Positions 51,862-60,320 of a stretch of 64,000 nucleotides of DNA are shown here, in pieces. The position numbers and the translations under genes are program-made. The stretch is from JAKFDI01 sp036676235 (GTDB taxonomy: Bacteria; Pseudomonadota; Gammaproteobacteria; Burkholderiales; Burkholderiaceae_C): the NCBI GenBank assembly GCA_036676235.1, contig JAKFDI010000110.1, positions 1-64,000 on the forward strand, in the 5' to 3' direction. Within the stretch, counting starts at the first letter, position 1; the number at the start of each line of letters is the position of its first letter. The notes below the pieces were generated by a model. It was not told the origin of the DNA and searched no databases. It saw only the letters and a list, made by a program, of their open reading frames with translations.

Positions 51862-52890
51862 ATGCCGCGCCCCATCACCTTGTTCACCGGCCAGTGGGCC
51901 GACCTGCCGCTGGCCGAGCTGGCGCCGCTCGCGAAGCGGATGGGCTACGACGGCCTGGAGCTTGCCTGCTGGGGCGACCACTTCAACGTGCAGGAGGCGC
52001 TGGCTTCGCCCGACTACGTGAAGCGCAAGCGCGAGCTGCTGCAGGACGCCGGCCTGCAGTGCCTCGCCATCGGCAACCACCTGACGGGCCAGGCGGTGTG
52101 CGACCTCATCGACGAGCGCCACCAGGCGATCGTGCCGGCGCACGTGTGGGGCGATGGCGACCCCGAAGGCGTGAGACAGCGCGCCGCGCGCGAGATGCAG
52201 GACACGGCGCGTGCGGCTGCGTCCTTCGGCGTGAAGACAGTCACCGGTTTCACCGGCTCGTCGATCTGGCATGCCGTGTATGCCTTTCCGCCCACCTCGA
52301 AGGCCTTCATCGACCGCGGCTTTGCCGATTTCGCAACGCGCTGGGCGCCCATCCTCGATGCGTTCGATAAAGAAGACGTGAACTTCGCGCTCGAAGTGCA
52401 CCCGACCGAGATCGCCTTCGACATCGCGTCGGCCGAGCGCGCGCTCGAGGCGGTGCAGAACCACACGCGCTTCGGCTTCAACTTCGACCCGAGCCACCTC
52501 GCCTACCAGGGCGTGGACTACATCCGCTTCATCCGCACGTTCGGCGCGCGCATCTTCAACGCCCACATGAAGGACGTGTGGTGGGGCAAGGGCGACGGCA
52601 CCGTGGGTACCTTCGGCGGGCACACGGCGTTCGGCGATGCGCGCCGCACCTGGGACTTCCGAAGCGTCGGCCGCGGCATGGTCGACTTCGAGTCGCTGAT
52701 CGTCGCGCTCAACGACGTGGGCTACGCCGGCCCGCTGAGCGTGGAGTGGGAAGACAGCCGCATGGACCGGGTGCATGGCGCGACCGAGAGCGCCGCGTTC
52801 TGCCGACGGCTCGACTTTCCCGCGGCGGCGGGCGCTTTCGACGCGGCCTTTGACCATGGCCAACAGCCTTCGGGGATGGCCGGCCGATGA
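51862..52890 (+). CDS. Sugar phosphate isomerase/epimerase (xylose-isomerase-like TIM barrel)
   Basis: A 342-residue protein of the AP_endonuc_2/IolE-type barrel. Metal-binding residues appear in ALEVHPTEIAF, NFDPSHLAYQG, NAHMKDVW and LSVEWEDSRMD (Glu, Asp, His, Glu). Such enzymes epimerise or isomerise keto-sugars or inosose. It starts 14 bp after the binding protein and overlaps the oxidoreductase by 4 bp, so it acts on the imported sugar or its product. Confidence 0.87.
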   Translation: MPRPITLFTGQWADLPLAELAPLAKRMGYDGLELACWGDHFNVQEALASPDYVKRKRELLQDAGLQCLAIGNHLTGQAVCDLIDERHQAIVPAHVWGDGDPEGVRQRAAREMQDTARAAASFGVKTVTGFTGSSIWHAVYAFPPTSKAFIDRGFADFATRWAPILDAFDKEDVNFALEVHPTEIAFDIASAERALEAVQNHTRFGFNFDPSHLAYQGVDYIRFIRTFGARIFNAHMKDVWWGKGDGTVGTFGGHTAFGDARRTWDFRSVGRGMVDFESLIVALNDVGYAGPLSVEWEDSRMDRVHGATESAAFCRRLDFPAAAGAFDAAFDHGQQPSGMAGR

Positions 52891-54050
52891 ACGCGTTGAT
52901 CGCACGCAAGCTTCGCTGCGCCATGGTCGGCGGCGGGCGCGATGCCTTCATCGGCCGCGTGCACCGCCACGCGATGGCACTCGACGGGCAGATCGAGCTG
53001 GTGGCCGGCGCGCTCTCATCGCAGCCGGAGAAGGCGCGCGCATCGGGCCGCGAGCTCGGCCTGCGCGATGAGCGCAACCACGGTTCGTGGCAGGAGTTGC
53101 TGAACCACGAACTCTCGCTGCCGGCCGAGGAGCGCATCGACTTCGTCACCATCGTCACGCCCAACGACCTGCACCACGCGGTGGCGAAAGCCTTCGTCGA
53201 GGCCGGCTTCCATGTGGTGTGCGACAAGCCGCTGGTGCACACCAGCGCGCAGGCCGATGAACTCGTGCGTGCCGTCGCGCAGCGCGGCACCGTGTTCGCC
53301 GTCACCTACAACTACAGCGGCTATCCGATGGTTCGCCAGGCGCGCGAGATGGTGCGCGCCGGTGCCATCGGCAGCATCCGCAAAGTGGTGATGGAGTACC
53401 ACCAGGGCTGGCTCGCCACGCAGCTCGAAGGCGGCAACAAGCAGGCCGCCTGGCGCACCGACCCGGCGCGCGCGGGCCTCGGCGGCGCCATCGGCGACAT
53501 CGGCTCACATGCCGAGAACCTGATGACCACCGTCACGGGCCTGGAGATCGAGAGCCTGTGCGCCGACCTGAACGCCTTCGTGCCGGGACGAACACTCGAC
53601 GACGACGCCAGCCTGCTGCTGCGCTTTCGTGGCGGCGCACGCGGCGCGCTGCTCGCCTCGCAGATCGAGGCCGGCTGCGAGAACGACATCCGCCTGCGCG
53701 TGTTCGGCAGCAATGGCTACCTCGACTGGCGGCAGGAAGACCCGAACCGCCTGATCCACGCGCCAGTCGATGCGCCGCGGCAGATCCTGACCACCAACTC
53801 GCCGTGGCTGAGCGAAGCGGCGCGGCGTGCGTGCCGGCTGCCGGCGGGGCACCCGGAAGGCTTTCTGGAAGCCTTCGCCAATGTCTATCTCGGCGTGGCG
53901 GCGGACATCGCCGCGCGCATCTCGGGCCATCCGGCCGACGCGATCGCCGCCGACTACCCGCGCATCGAAGACGGCGCGCGCGGCGTTCGCTTCATCGAGA
54001 AGACGGTCGAATCGGCGGGCAGCGAGCGCAAGTGGACGGCGATGGGGTGA
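52887..54050 (+). CDS. Gfo/Idh/MocA-family NAD(P)-dependent oxidoreductase
   Basis: A 387-residue sugar dehydrogenase-type protein. The N-terminal Rossmann motif is MVGGGRDAFIGRVH, the conserved EKP-like motif is CDKPLVHTSAQADELV, and the middle holds TYNYSGYPMVRQARE and the catalytic-type GGAIGDIGSHAENL. Related enzymes oxidise sugars or inositol at a ring hydroxyl. It closes the operon that starts with the ROK gene. Together with the isomerase it suggests oxidation and isomerisation of a cyclic sugar or polyol. Confidence 0.88.
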   Translation: MNALIARKLRCAMVGGGRDAFIGRVHRHAMALDGQIELVAGALSSQPEKARASGRELGLRDERNHGSWQELLNHELSLPAEERIDFVTIVTPNDLHHAVAKAFVEAGFHVVCDKPLVHTSAQADELVRAVAQRGTVFAVTYNYSGYPMVRQAREMVRAGAIGSIRKVVMEYHQGWLATQLEGGNKQAAWRTDPARAGLGGAIGDIGSHAENLMTTVTGLEIESLCADLNAFVPGRTLDDDASLLLRFRGGARGALLASQIEAGCENDIRLRVFGSNGYLDWRQEDPNRLIHAPVDAPRQILTTNSPWLSEAARRACRLPAGHPEGFLEAFANVYLGVAADIAARISGHPADAIAADYPRIEDGARGVRFIEKTVESAGSERKWTAMG

Positions 54051-54140
54051 TGCCGGTTCGCGAGCGGCGATGAGTGCGTGCGCGTCTTCGACAGTGCGGC
54101 CGATGCGGCGGCGGAATCCAGTCTCGACAGCGACGCATTG

Positions 54141-54211
54141 AATCTCGCAGATTTTCCTGATGCATAAGCCGATTTACATAGGTAAACGGTGCCGCATAAA
54201 ATCTCGCAGAT
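54141..54211 (+). promoter_or_regulatory. Direct 12-bp repeats at the Fic gene start
   Basis: AATCTCGCAGAT occurs at 54141-54152 and 54200-54211, 59 bp apart, flanking an AT-rich stretch (GATTTACATAGGTAAAC) suited to a promoter. The second copy overlaps the alternative start codon of the Fic gene. They could be protein-binding sites. Confidence 0.45.
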
Positions 54212-55511
54212 GAAGCCGCAGAAAATCCAGCAATACAGCTCGCCGCATCACTTCGAGCCGCTGATGCCGTCCGAGAGCGCGATGGCTCCGCTGCTGGAGC
54301 GCGCGAGCGATCTCACCCGGGCTGCTACGGCGCTGGGTACGGCTTCGGGAAGGACGGCCCAGCGGGAGTTGCGCGCGCTGTTGCGCAGCATGAATTCCTA
54401 CTACACCAACCGCATCGAGGGCGAGCACACGCGACCGAGTGACATCGAGCGTGCGCTTCACGAAGACTTTTCCGGCAACGCCGACCTGGCACGCAAGCAG
54501 CGCCTGGCAGTCGCCCACATCAGAACCGAGGAGCTCTGCGAGGACGACCTGGACAAGCGTGCACACGCCGACAACGGCGATGCAGCGCGATGGCTCTACT
54601 CGGCCGAGGCCTTGAAGTGGTTGCATCACCACTTGTTCGAAAGCCTGAGTCGCGACGACTTGACCCTCGCCAACGGCGAGACGATGTCCCCGGGTGAGTT
54701 CCGGACACATGGCGTGGCCGTCGGCCGGCACGAAGCGCCGACGCCGGCATCGCTTGCGAGCTTCGTGACCCGTTGGAGTGAGGTGTACGGCAAGGTCCGC
54801 CGAGGCGAAGCATCCATCGTCGCCCTGGCTGCCGCGCACCACCGGCTTGCCTGGGTCCACCCATTCCCCGACGGCAACGGGCGCGTCACGCGACTGCATA
54901 CGCACTTCGTGCTGCATGCATCCGGCCTGACCTGCGGCCTGTGGTCCCCCATGCGCGGCTTTGCACGGTCGGAGGCACGGTACAAGGAACTCCTGCAGGC
55001 AGCCGACGAGCACCGGCGCGGCGACCTCGACGGCCGGGGCAACCTCACGCAGGCGGGTCTCGTGGATTGGATTCACTATGTGCTGGACGTGTGCATCGAT
55101 CAGGTGGAGTTCATGGCCAGGCAGCTCGACGTCCAGGGCATGCGCGACCGCATCGAAGCCGCCTTGGCATTCGAGACCTCGGTTGCGAAATCCGGAGTCC
55201 GCCCCGAGGCGCTGATTCCTCTGCACTACTTGTTCGCCACGCAGTTCGAGCTCGGCCGGGCCGAGTTCAAGGCCATGACCGGCCTCGGTGAGCGCGTTGC
55301 GACGGAGACGGTGTCGGCGCTGCTGAGGCGTGGCTTCCTCGGCACTGATTCGACCTACGGCAAGCTGCGATTCGCGGTTCCGCGGCATGCCTTGCGCTTC
55401 TATTTCCCGGCGCTGTGGCCCGAAGCGGAGCAAGACGAAGCGCTGCGTCAGGCAGAGTTCGCCGAACCGCCGCGACGGGTCATTCGGCGCAAGCGCACGG
55501 ACGGTTCGTGA
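54189..55511 (+). CDS. Fic-domain AMP-transferase, class II (N-terminal inhibitory helix)
   Basis: A 440-residue protein. The catalytic Fic motif is HPFPDGNGRVTR (His224), which transfers AMP or another nucleotide group to a protein hydroxyl. An inhibitory motif (T73-x3-E77-G78 in SYYTNRIEGEHT) precedes it, so activity is expected to be self-restrained and no separate antitoxin is needed. The C-terminal 120 residues contain a winged-helix-like region (GLGERVATETVSALLRRGFL). GTG at 54189 or ATG at 54210 could be the start. Targets are unknown. Confidence 0.87.
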   Translation: MPHKISQMKPQKIQQYSSPHHFEPLMPSESAMAPLLERASDLTRAATALGTASGRTAQRELRALLRSMNSYYTNRIEGEHTRPSDIERALHEDFSGNADLARKQRLAVAHIRTEELCEDDLDKRAHADNGDAARWLYSAEALKWLHHHLFESLSRDDLTLANGETMSPGEFRTHGVAVGRHEAPTPASLASFVTRWSEVYGKVRRGEASIVALAAAHHRLAWVHPFPDGNGRVTRLHTHFVLHASGLTCGLWSPMRGFARSEARYKELLQAADEHRRGDLDGRGNLTQAGLVDWIHYVLDVCIDQVEFMARQLDVQGMRDRIEAALAFETSVAKSGVRPEALIPLHYLFATQFELGRAEFKAMTGLGERVATETVSALLRRGFLGTDSTYGKLRFAVPRHALRFYFPALWPEAEQDEALRQAEFAEPPRRVIRRKRTDGS

Positions 55512-55598
55512 AGAAGCGCAAGGGGAGGCGCGAATTCCCCTTGGCGCCGCACGGCGTGGCCGGGCGCGCTACAACGGCCGGGCCTGTCACCCAAAGCA

Positions 55599-56495
55599 AT
55601 GCGCCCAGCAACCCGTCAACGACTTCGCCTCTCCGGTGGCACGGCGTTGTCCTTCATCACGGCTGGTGATGTGTCCAAGCCCGCCGTGCTGCTCCTGCAC
55701 GGATTTCCGAGTTCCGCGCGAATGTTTCGCGAGGTCATACCTGAGCTTTCGCAGGTCGCCCATGTGATCGCGCCAGACCTGCCTGGCTTCGGCGAGTCCG
55801 ATGCACTTCCGGTGGCATCGTTCGCCGCCTTCGCCCAGGCGATCGAGGAACTGCTGGATCGCCTCGCGACCGGGCCGCGCTGCCTCTACCTTCACGACTT
55901 CGGTGCGCCGGTGGGCTTGCACATCGCCATGCAGGCGCCGGAACAAGTGCTGGGCCTCATCGTTCAGAACGCCAACGCCCATCGAACCGGGCTCGGGCCG
56001 CAATGGGCCGCGACGATGGCCTACTGGGCGGAGCCGAACGCAAAGAACGAGGCGGCGGCGACTGTGCATCTGACATTCGAGGGCACGCGCGACCAGTATG
56101 TCGCCGGTGTGCCGCCGGACGTGGCCGCGCGGGTCGCGCCCGAACGCTGGGAGGAGGACTGGCGGGTGATGTGCCTGCCGGGCCGGATGCAGACGCAGCG
56201 AGCGCTCATCGCCGACTATGCGCACCACGTCGCCCGGTTCGACGCCATCGCCGAGTACCTGGCGCGACGGCAGCCGCCTGCCTTGATGCTCTGGGGGCGG
56301 CACGATTCGTTCTTCGATCTTGCCGAGACGCTGTCATGGATGCGCGCTTTGCCACGGATGGAAGCGCACGTCTTCGACGCCGGCCACATGCTGCTGGAGA
56401 CACACGCGGCCGCGGCCACGCGGCTGATGCACGATTTCGTCAGGCGCACCCACGACGCAGCGGGCGAGTCTTTCCGACGACCTGCGGACCTCTGA
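55599..56495 (+). CDS. Alpha/beta hydrolase, haloalkane-dehalogenase/epoxide-hydrolase-like
   Basis: This 298-residue enzyme has the oxyanion motif HGFPSS and PDLPGFGESD. The nucleophile elbow YLHDFGAPVG puts an Asp (D100) where esterases have Ser; Asp nucleophiles are used by haloalkane dehalogenases and epoxide hydrolases. The acid is likely in GRHDSFFD and the His in DAGHMLLE. Substrate unknown. It lies 87 bp after the Fic gene but shares no obvious function with it. Confidence 0.8.
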   Translation: MRPATRQRLRLSGGTALSFITAGDVSKPAVLLLHGFPSSARMFREVIPELSQVAHVIAPDLPGFGESDALPVASFAAFAQAIEELLDRLATGPRCLYLHDFGAPVGLHIAMQAPEQVLGLIVQNANAHRTGLGPQWAATMAYWAEPNAKNEAAATVHLTFEGTRDQYVAGVPPDVAARVAPERWEEDWRVMCLPGRMQTQRALIADYAHHVARFDAIAEYLARRQPPALMLWGRHDSFFDLAETLSWMRALPRMEAHVFDAGHMLLETHAAAATRLMHDFVRRTHDAAGESFRRPADL

Positions 56496-56659
56496 GGTCG
56501 ATGCCCTTGCGGATGGCTTCGTCGGGGCTCGGGCTCCGCTCGCCGCACGTGGTGTGTTCCGGCTGCACACCAACTGTTGCACGGGGACATCGAGGCCTCG
56601 TGGTACATCTGTCCTCCAGCCGGAAGAGCCAGCGGATCGCCACACCGTGGCAGGTCCCG

Positions 56660-57346
56660 ATGAAGCGTGTCGTCGTTGCCCTGGTTTGCGCGTTTGCTGC
56701 CTCGCTGGCAGGCGCAGCCGAGATCGTGCTCACGATCTCCAACATGAAACTGGAACTGGTCGACATGGCGCCAGACGACGGGGTCGATCCGTGGGTCAGC
56801 GGCGACATCGTGCTCGGCACGCGGCCGACGTACGTCAACCGGGATGCGAGCTACACGGGCTATCCCTCCGAGACGCAGATCTCGATCACGCCGGAACTGC
56901 AGGACTTCGACCTCGGTCCGAACAGCGCGCTTCACTGGAGCCTCGACTACCGGTTCGAGGCGACGCTCTACCAGGGCTACGGCGTCGACGAGCGCGTGCA
57001 CGGTTTCGTGGGTGCGAACAGCAACTCGATCGGCAGCAACTATGCGCTGTGGGATCGCCTGTTCGAGGCGGAAGCCTTCGCCACCACCTTCGACGGCATT
57101 CCGCTGCCGCGCAAGCGCATGGTCGTCACGGAACAGGGCACCTTCTTCGGCAATGTGCTCGGCCTGCCCGACGAGGTGAATCCTGGCTATGTGTCCTTCT
57201 CCATCGGGGCGGTCGTCGCTGCCGCCGGACTTCTGGCCGAGCCGGTGGTGGCGGTGCCGGAATCGGAGACCTGGATGCTGATGCTCGCCGGTCTCGCCGT
57301 GCTCGCCGGGGGGCGCCGCATCGCGAAGCGCGATGGCGGCGGATGA
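56660..57346 (+). CDS. Exported protein with PEP-CTERM-like C-terminus
   Basis: A 228-residue protein with a signal peptide (MKRVVVALVCAFAASLAGAA). The C-terminus has the exosortase-target layout: VPESETW in place of the usual VPEP, then LMLAGLAVLAGG and RRIAKR. The body is rich in Asp, Gly and aromatic residues with no named domain. Its stop overlaps the next gene by 4 bp (ATGA). No exosortase is in the window, so sorting is inferred. Confidence 0.7.
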   Translation: MKRVVVALVCAFAASLAGAAEIVLTISNMKLELVDMAPDDGVDPWVSGDIVLGTRPTYVNRDASYTGYPSETQISITPELQDFDLGPNSALHWSLDYRFEATLYQGYGVDERVHGFVGANSNSIGSNYALWDRLFEAEAFATTFDGIPLPRKRMVVTEQGTFFGNVLGLPDEVNPGYVSFSIGAVVAAAGLLAEPVVAVPESETWMLMLAGLAVLAGGRRIAKRDGGG

Positions 57347-57906
57347 GCCGATCCATCCTCTTCTGGCGGCGCACCGATGTCGAAGGCATCGAGCGCCTGG
57401 AGCTGTCGATCGAAGCCGACGCGGTCATCGCTGCGTCCACCGTGATCTGCGCCGAGTCGGGCGGTTTTCGCCTCGACCATCGCTGGCGGCTCGACGCTGA
57501 CTGGCGTGCGCAGTCCGTCGTCGTCGAACGCTGGAATGCGCAGGGCCACGAAACCTTGCGCGTCGAGCGTGCGGGTGGCGGGTGGCGGGTGGATGGTGCG
57601 GCACGGCCCGATCTCGACGGCGCCGAGGAGCCCGATCTGTCGGTCACGCCCTTTTGCAACACGTTTCCGATACGCCGGCTGCCGCATGGCGACGGCGCGA
57701 GCCTGACCCTCGACACCGCCTTCATCGACGGCCCCGCGCTGACGGTGGCCCGGTCGCGGCAACGGTACGAACGGCTCGGCACGGACCGCGTTCGCTATGT
57801 CGACCTCGGTTTGTCGACTGGCTTCGAGGCCGAGCTGGTGGTGGACAACGCAGGCCTCGTGCTGAGCTACCAGCACCTGTTCGAGCGCGTGATGCCACGG
57901 GCCTGA
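57343..57906 (+). CDS. Putative glycolipid-binding protein
   Basis: A 187-residue protein matching the Glycolipid_bind (DUF1089-like) pattern: LFWRRTDVEGIERLEL near the start, YRLDHRWRLDADWR-like and FCNTFPIRRLP in the middle, TYRYVDLGLSTGFEAELVVD-like near the end. Relatives were named from a Pseudomonas glycolipid-binding study; biochemical data are few. It is translationally coupled to the PEP-CTERM-like gene. Confidence 0.75.
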   Translation: MSRSILFWRRTDVEGIERLELSIEADAVIAASTVICAESGGFRLDHRWRLDADWRAQSVVVERWNAQGHETLRVERAGGGWRVDGAARPDLDGAEEPDLSVTPFCNTFPIRRLPHGDGASLTLDTAFIDGPALTVARSRQRYERLGTDRVRYVDLGLSTGFEAELVVDNAGLVLSYQHLFERVMPRA

Positions 57907-57944
57907 CGCGGACTCGCGTTCAAAGATGCAAGAACGCCACAAAG

Positions 57945-58106
57945 CCCGTTCGCACTGAGGTATCGAAGTGCCTCTCGGAGTGCATGGGGCTTCCTTCGAC
58001 AGGCTCAGGACGGTCGGAAATACAACCTCAGCCCGACCGGGGTGGGGTTGTGCTCGCGGAAAACTCTCGTTCTCTGACACGCTTCGATACCTCAGCCCGA
58101 ACGGTT
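57945..58106 (+). repeat. REP-like hairpin repeats, cluster 5 (three units), overlapping a stop codon
   Basis: Units lie at about 57946-57972 (GCACT/AGTGC), 57991-58015 (AGGA/TCCT type) and 58080-58106 (GGGCT/AGCCC, inverted). The last overlaps the 3' end of the GlxA gene and supplies its final codons and stop. Confidence 0.85.
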
Positions 58107-59108
58107 CCTCTGATCGGGTCCGTCTTCGCGATACACCCCCGGCGTCACCCCATGCTGGCGCGCGAACGCGCGCTGCAGTGCGTCCACCGAGCGAAAGCCG
58201 CTGCGGCTCGCGATGCGCTCCTGCGTCCATTGCGTCTGGCGCAGCAACTGCGCCGCGGCGGCCACGCGGGTCTGCTCGACGAAGCGCGCCGGCGTGCAGC
58301 CGGTCTCCGCGGCGAACGCGCGGGCGAAGTTGCGCGGGCTCATCTGCACGCGCGACGCCAGCACCTCGACCGACAGGTCCTCGAGCGCATGCATGCCGAT
58401 CCACGCCACCAGCTCGCGCAGGCGGTGGCTGGCCGCGGTCTGGGCCTGCAGCGTCTGGCTGAGCTGCGGCTGGTCGCCGCCGCGCAGCATGGGCAGCGCG
58501 AGCGTGCGGGCGATCTCCATCGAGACGGCATGGCCGAGGTCGTCTTCGACGAGGGCGAGCGCGAGCTCGATGCCGGTGGTGACGCCGGCCGAGGTCCACA
58601 CCGGGCCGTCGTGCACGTAGATGCGCTCGCGCAGCACCCGCGCCTGCGGCCGCAGTTCCTGCAGCAGGTCGCACACGCGCCAGTGCGTGGTGGCCTCGCG
58701 GTCGTCGAGCAGGCCGGCCGCGGCGAGCGCGAAGGCGCCGGTGCACACGCTCGCAACGCGGCGGATGCGCGGCGCGTTCTGCGCGAGCCAGGCGCCGATG
58801 CGCTGCGGGGCGATGGCCGCGCGCACGCCGGGTTCGTCGCCGCCAGCCACGATGAGCGTGTCGATGGATGCCGGGAGTTGCTCCAGCGTGACCGTGCCGG
58901 CAAAGCTCAGCCCGCCGTTGGTGAGCACCGTGCCGCCGGCCGGCGACGCGATGTGCAGGCGGTAGCTGCCCGGGTGCATCTGCTCGGCCTTGGTGAAGAC
59001 GCTGGCGGGGCCGGCCACGTCGATGGCCTCGACGCCGTCGAACACGACGAGCACCACGTCGTTGGCAGAAACCGCGGCTTCTTCGTCCTTGTGGGGCAGG
59101 GTGGGCAT
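58092..59108 (-). CDS. GlxA-family transcriptional regulator (DJ-1/PfpI plus AraC domains)
   Basis: A 338-residue regulator. Residues about 15-190 are a DJ-1/PfpI domain with the nucleophile Cys in VASVCTGAFALAAAG; residues about 235-335 are an AraC double HTH (EVLASRVQMSPRNFARAFA, IASRSGFRSVDALQRAFAR). The start at 59108 gives MPTLPHKDEE. The last codons (AAC CGT TCG GGC TGA) come from a REP-like unit. It diverges from the GATase1 lipoprotein gene at 59147, also DJ-1 related. Confidence 0.88.
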   Translation of the reverse strand: MPTLPHKDEEAAVSANDVVLVVFDGVEAIDVAGPASVFTKAEQMHPGSYRLHIASPAGGTVLTNGGLSFAGTVTLEQLPASIDTLIVAGGDEPGVRAAIAPQRIGAWLAQNAPRIRRVASVCTGAFALAAAGLLDDREATTHWRVCDLLQELRPQARVLRERIYVHDGPVWTSAGVTTGIELALALVEDDLGHAVSMEIARTLALPMLRGGDQPQLSQTLQAQTAASHRLRELVAWIGMHALEDLSVEVLASRVQMSPRNFARAFAAETGCTPARFVEQTRVAAAAQLLRQTQWTQERIASRSGFRSVDALQRAFARQHGVTPGVYREDGPDQRNRSG

Positions 59109-59146
59109 GCCTAGGCTGGAAGCATCGAAATCAACGGGGATGGGTG

Positions 59147-60277
59147 ATGTGGAAATCGGTGCGGGCACTGATGGCGACAAGTATTGCAGTGCTCGGTGTC
59201 ACGGCGTGCGGCGTGGGCATGCCGCTGCCGCCGGCGAACGAGGAGGTGGCGATGATCGAGCGTGACAAGCAGGCCTTCATCGACGCCATGAAGCCGCGCG
59301 GCGATGCACGGCCGGTGGTGGCCGTGCTGGCGCTGAACGAAGGCACTGAGATGACCGATCTGCTGCTGCCGCATGCGGTGCTCAAGCGCGCGGATGTGGC
59401 GGAGGTGCGCATCGTTGCGCCGCGCGCGGGCCGCGTCACGCTCTATCCCGCACTGGAAGTGGAGGGCGCGCAGGACTTCGCGGGTTTCGACCGGCAGCAT
59501 CCGACGGGAGCGGACTACGTGATCGCGCCGGCGATGGAGCCCGACAACGATCCCGCGGTGACGGCCTGGCTGCGGCAGCAGGCGGCACGGGGCGCGCGGA
59601 TCATCGGCGTGTGTTCCGGCGTGCGCGTGGTGGGGCAGGCCAGCCTGCTCGACGGCCGGCGCTTCGCGGGCCACTGGTATGACCGCAAGACGCTGCGCGA
59701 GCGCCACCCCGGCGCGACTCACGTGCCGCATCGGCGCTATGTGGTCGACGGCAACGTGGCCACCACCACGGGCATCACGGCCTCGGTGCCGACGATGCTG
59801 GCGCTGGTGGAGGCCATCGGCGGACGCGAGAAGGCGCAAGCCGTGGCCGCCGATCTCGGCGTGAACGACTGGACACCGGCACACGACAGTTCCCGCTTCG
59901 GCCTCGATGCCCGCCGGGGCGCAAGCTACCTGCTCAACAAGGCCGCCTTCTGGCGCGGCGAGCAATGGCGCGTGGACGTGCACGACGGCGTGGACGACGT
60001 GGCGCTTGCGCTGGCGGCCGATGCGTGGGAGCGGACCGGGAACGTCAGCGTCGCAGCCTCGGCCGCCGGGCCGGTCACGCTGAAGAGCGGGCTGGTGCTC
60101 GTGGCGCGGCCGGTGGCCGATGCCTCGGGCCGTTTACCGCTCACGCCGGGCATCGATCCGGTGCCGCAGCTCGACCGCACGCTGTGCGAAATCGCCGCGC
60201 GCTATGGCGATGCGCGGCGCGACTGGGTGATGCAGGAGATGGAGTACCCGGGGCCGCAAGGCGCCTGCGCACGCTGA
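59147..60277 (+). CDS. DJ-1/PfpI-type (GATase1-like) lipoprotein
   Basis: A 376-residue protein. The first 20 residues are a lipoprotein signal with lipobox VTAC, so it is probably anchored in a membrane facing the periplasm. A DJ-1/PfpI domain follows (about 55-225), with the nucleophile elbow GVCSGVRVVGQA, plus a C-terminal region to 376 without a clear assignment. GTG at 59144 is an alternative start. It shares a promoter region of about 38 bp with the divergent GlxA gene. Confidence 0.75.
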   Translation: MWKSVRALMATSIAVLGVTACGVGMPLPPANEEVAMIERDKQAFIDAMKPRGDARPVVAVLALNEGTEMTDLLLPHAVLKRADVAEVRIVAPRAGRVTLYPALEVEGAQDFAGFDRQHPTGADYVIAPAMEPDNDPAVTAWLRQQAARGARIIGVCSGVRVVGQASLLDGRRFAGHWYDRKTLRERHPGATHVPHRRYVVDGNVATTTGITASVPTMLALVEAIGGREKAQAVAADLGVNDWTPAHDSSRFGLDARRGASYLLNKAAFWRGEQWRVDVHDGVDDVALALAADAWERTGNVSVAASAAGPVTLKSGLVLVARPVADASGRLPLTPGIDPVPQLDRTLCEIAARYGDARRDWVMQEMEYPGPQGACAR

Positions 60278-60320
60278 TTGCCGCGAACGGCATGAACTAG
60301 ATGCGACAAGGTGGGCACGC

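Noticed and set aside
32279..56495. A joint haloalcohol pathway from the dehalogenase-like SDR and the Asp-nucleophile hydrolase
   Set aside because: They are 23 kb apart with no shared operon or regulator; a link would be speculation.
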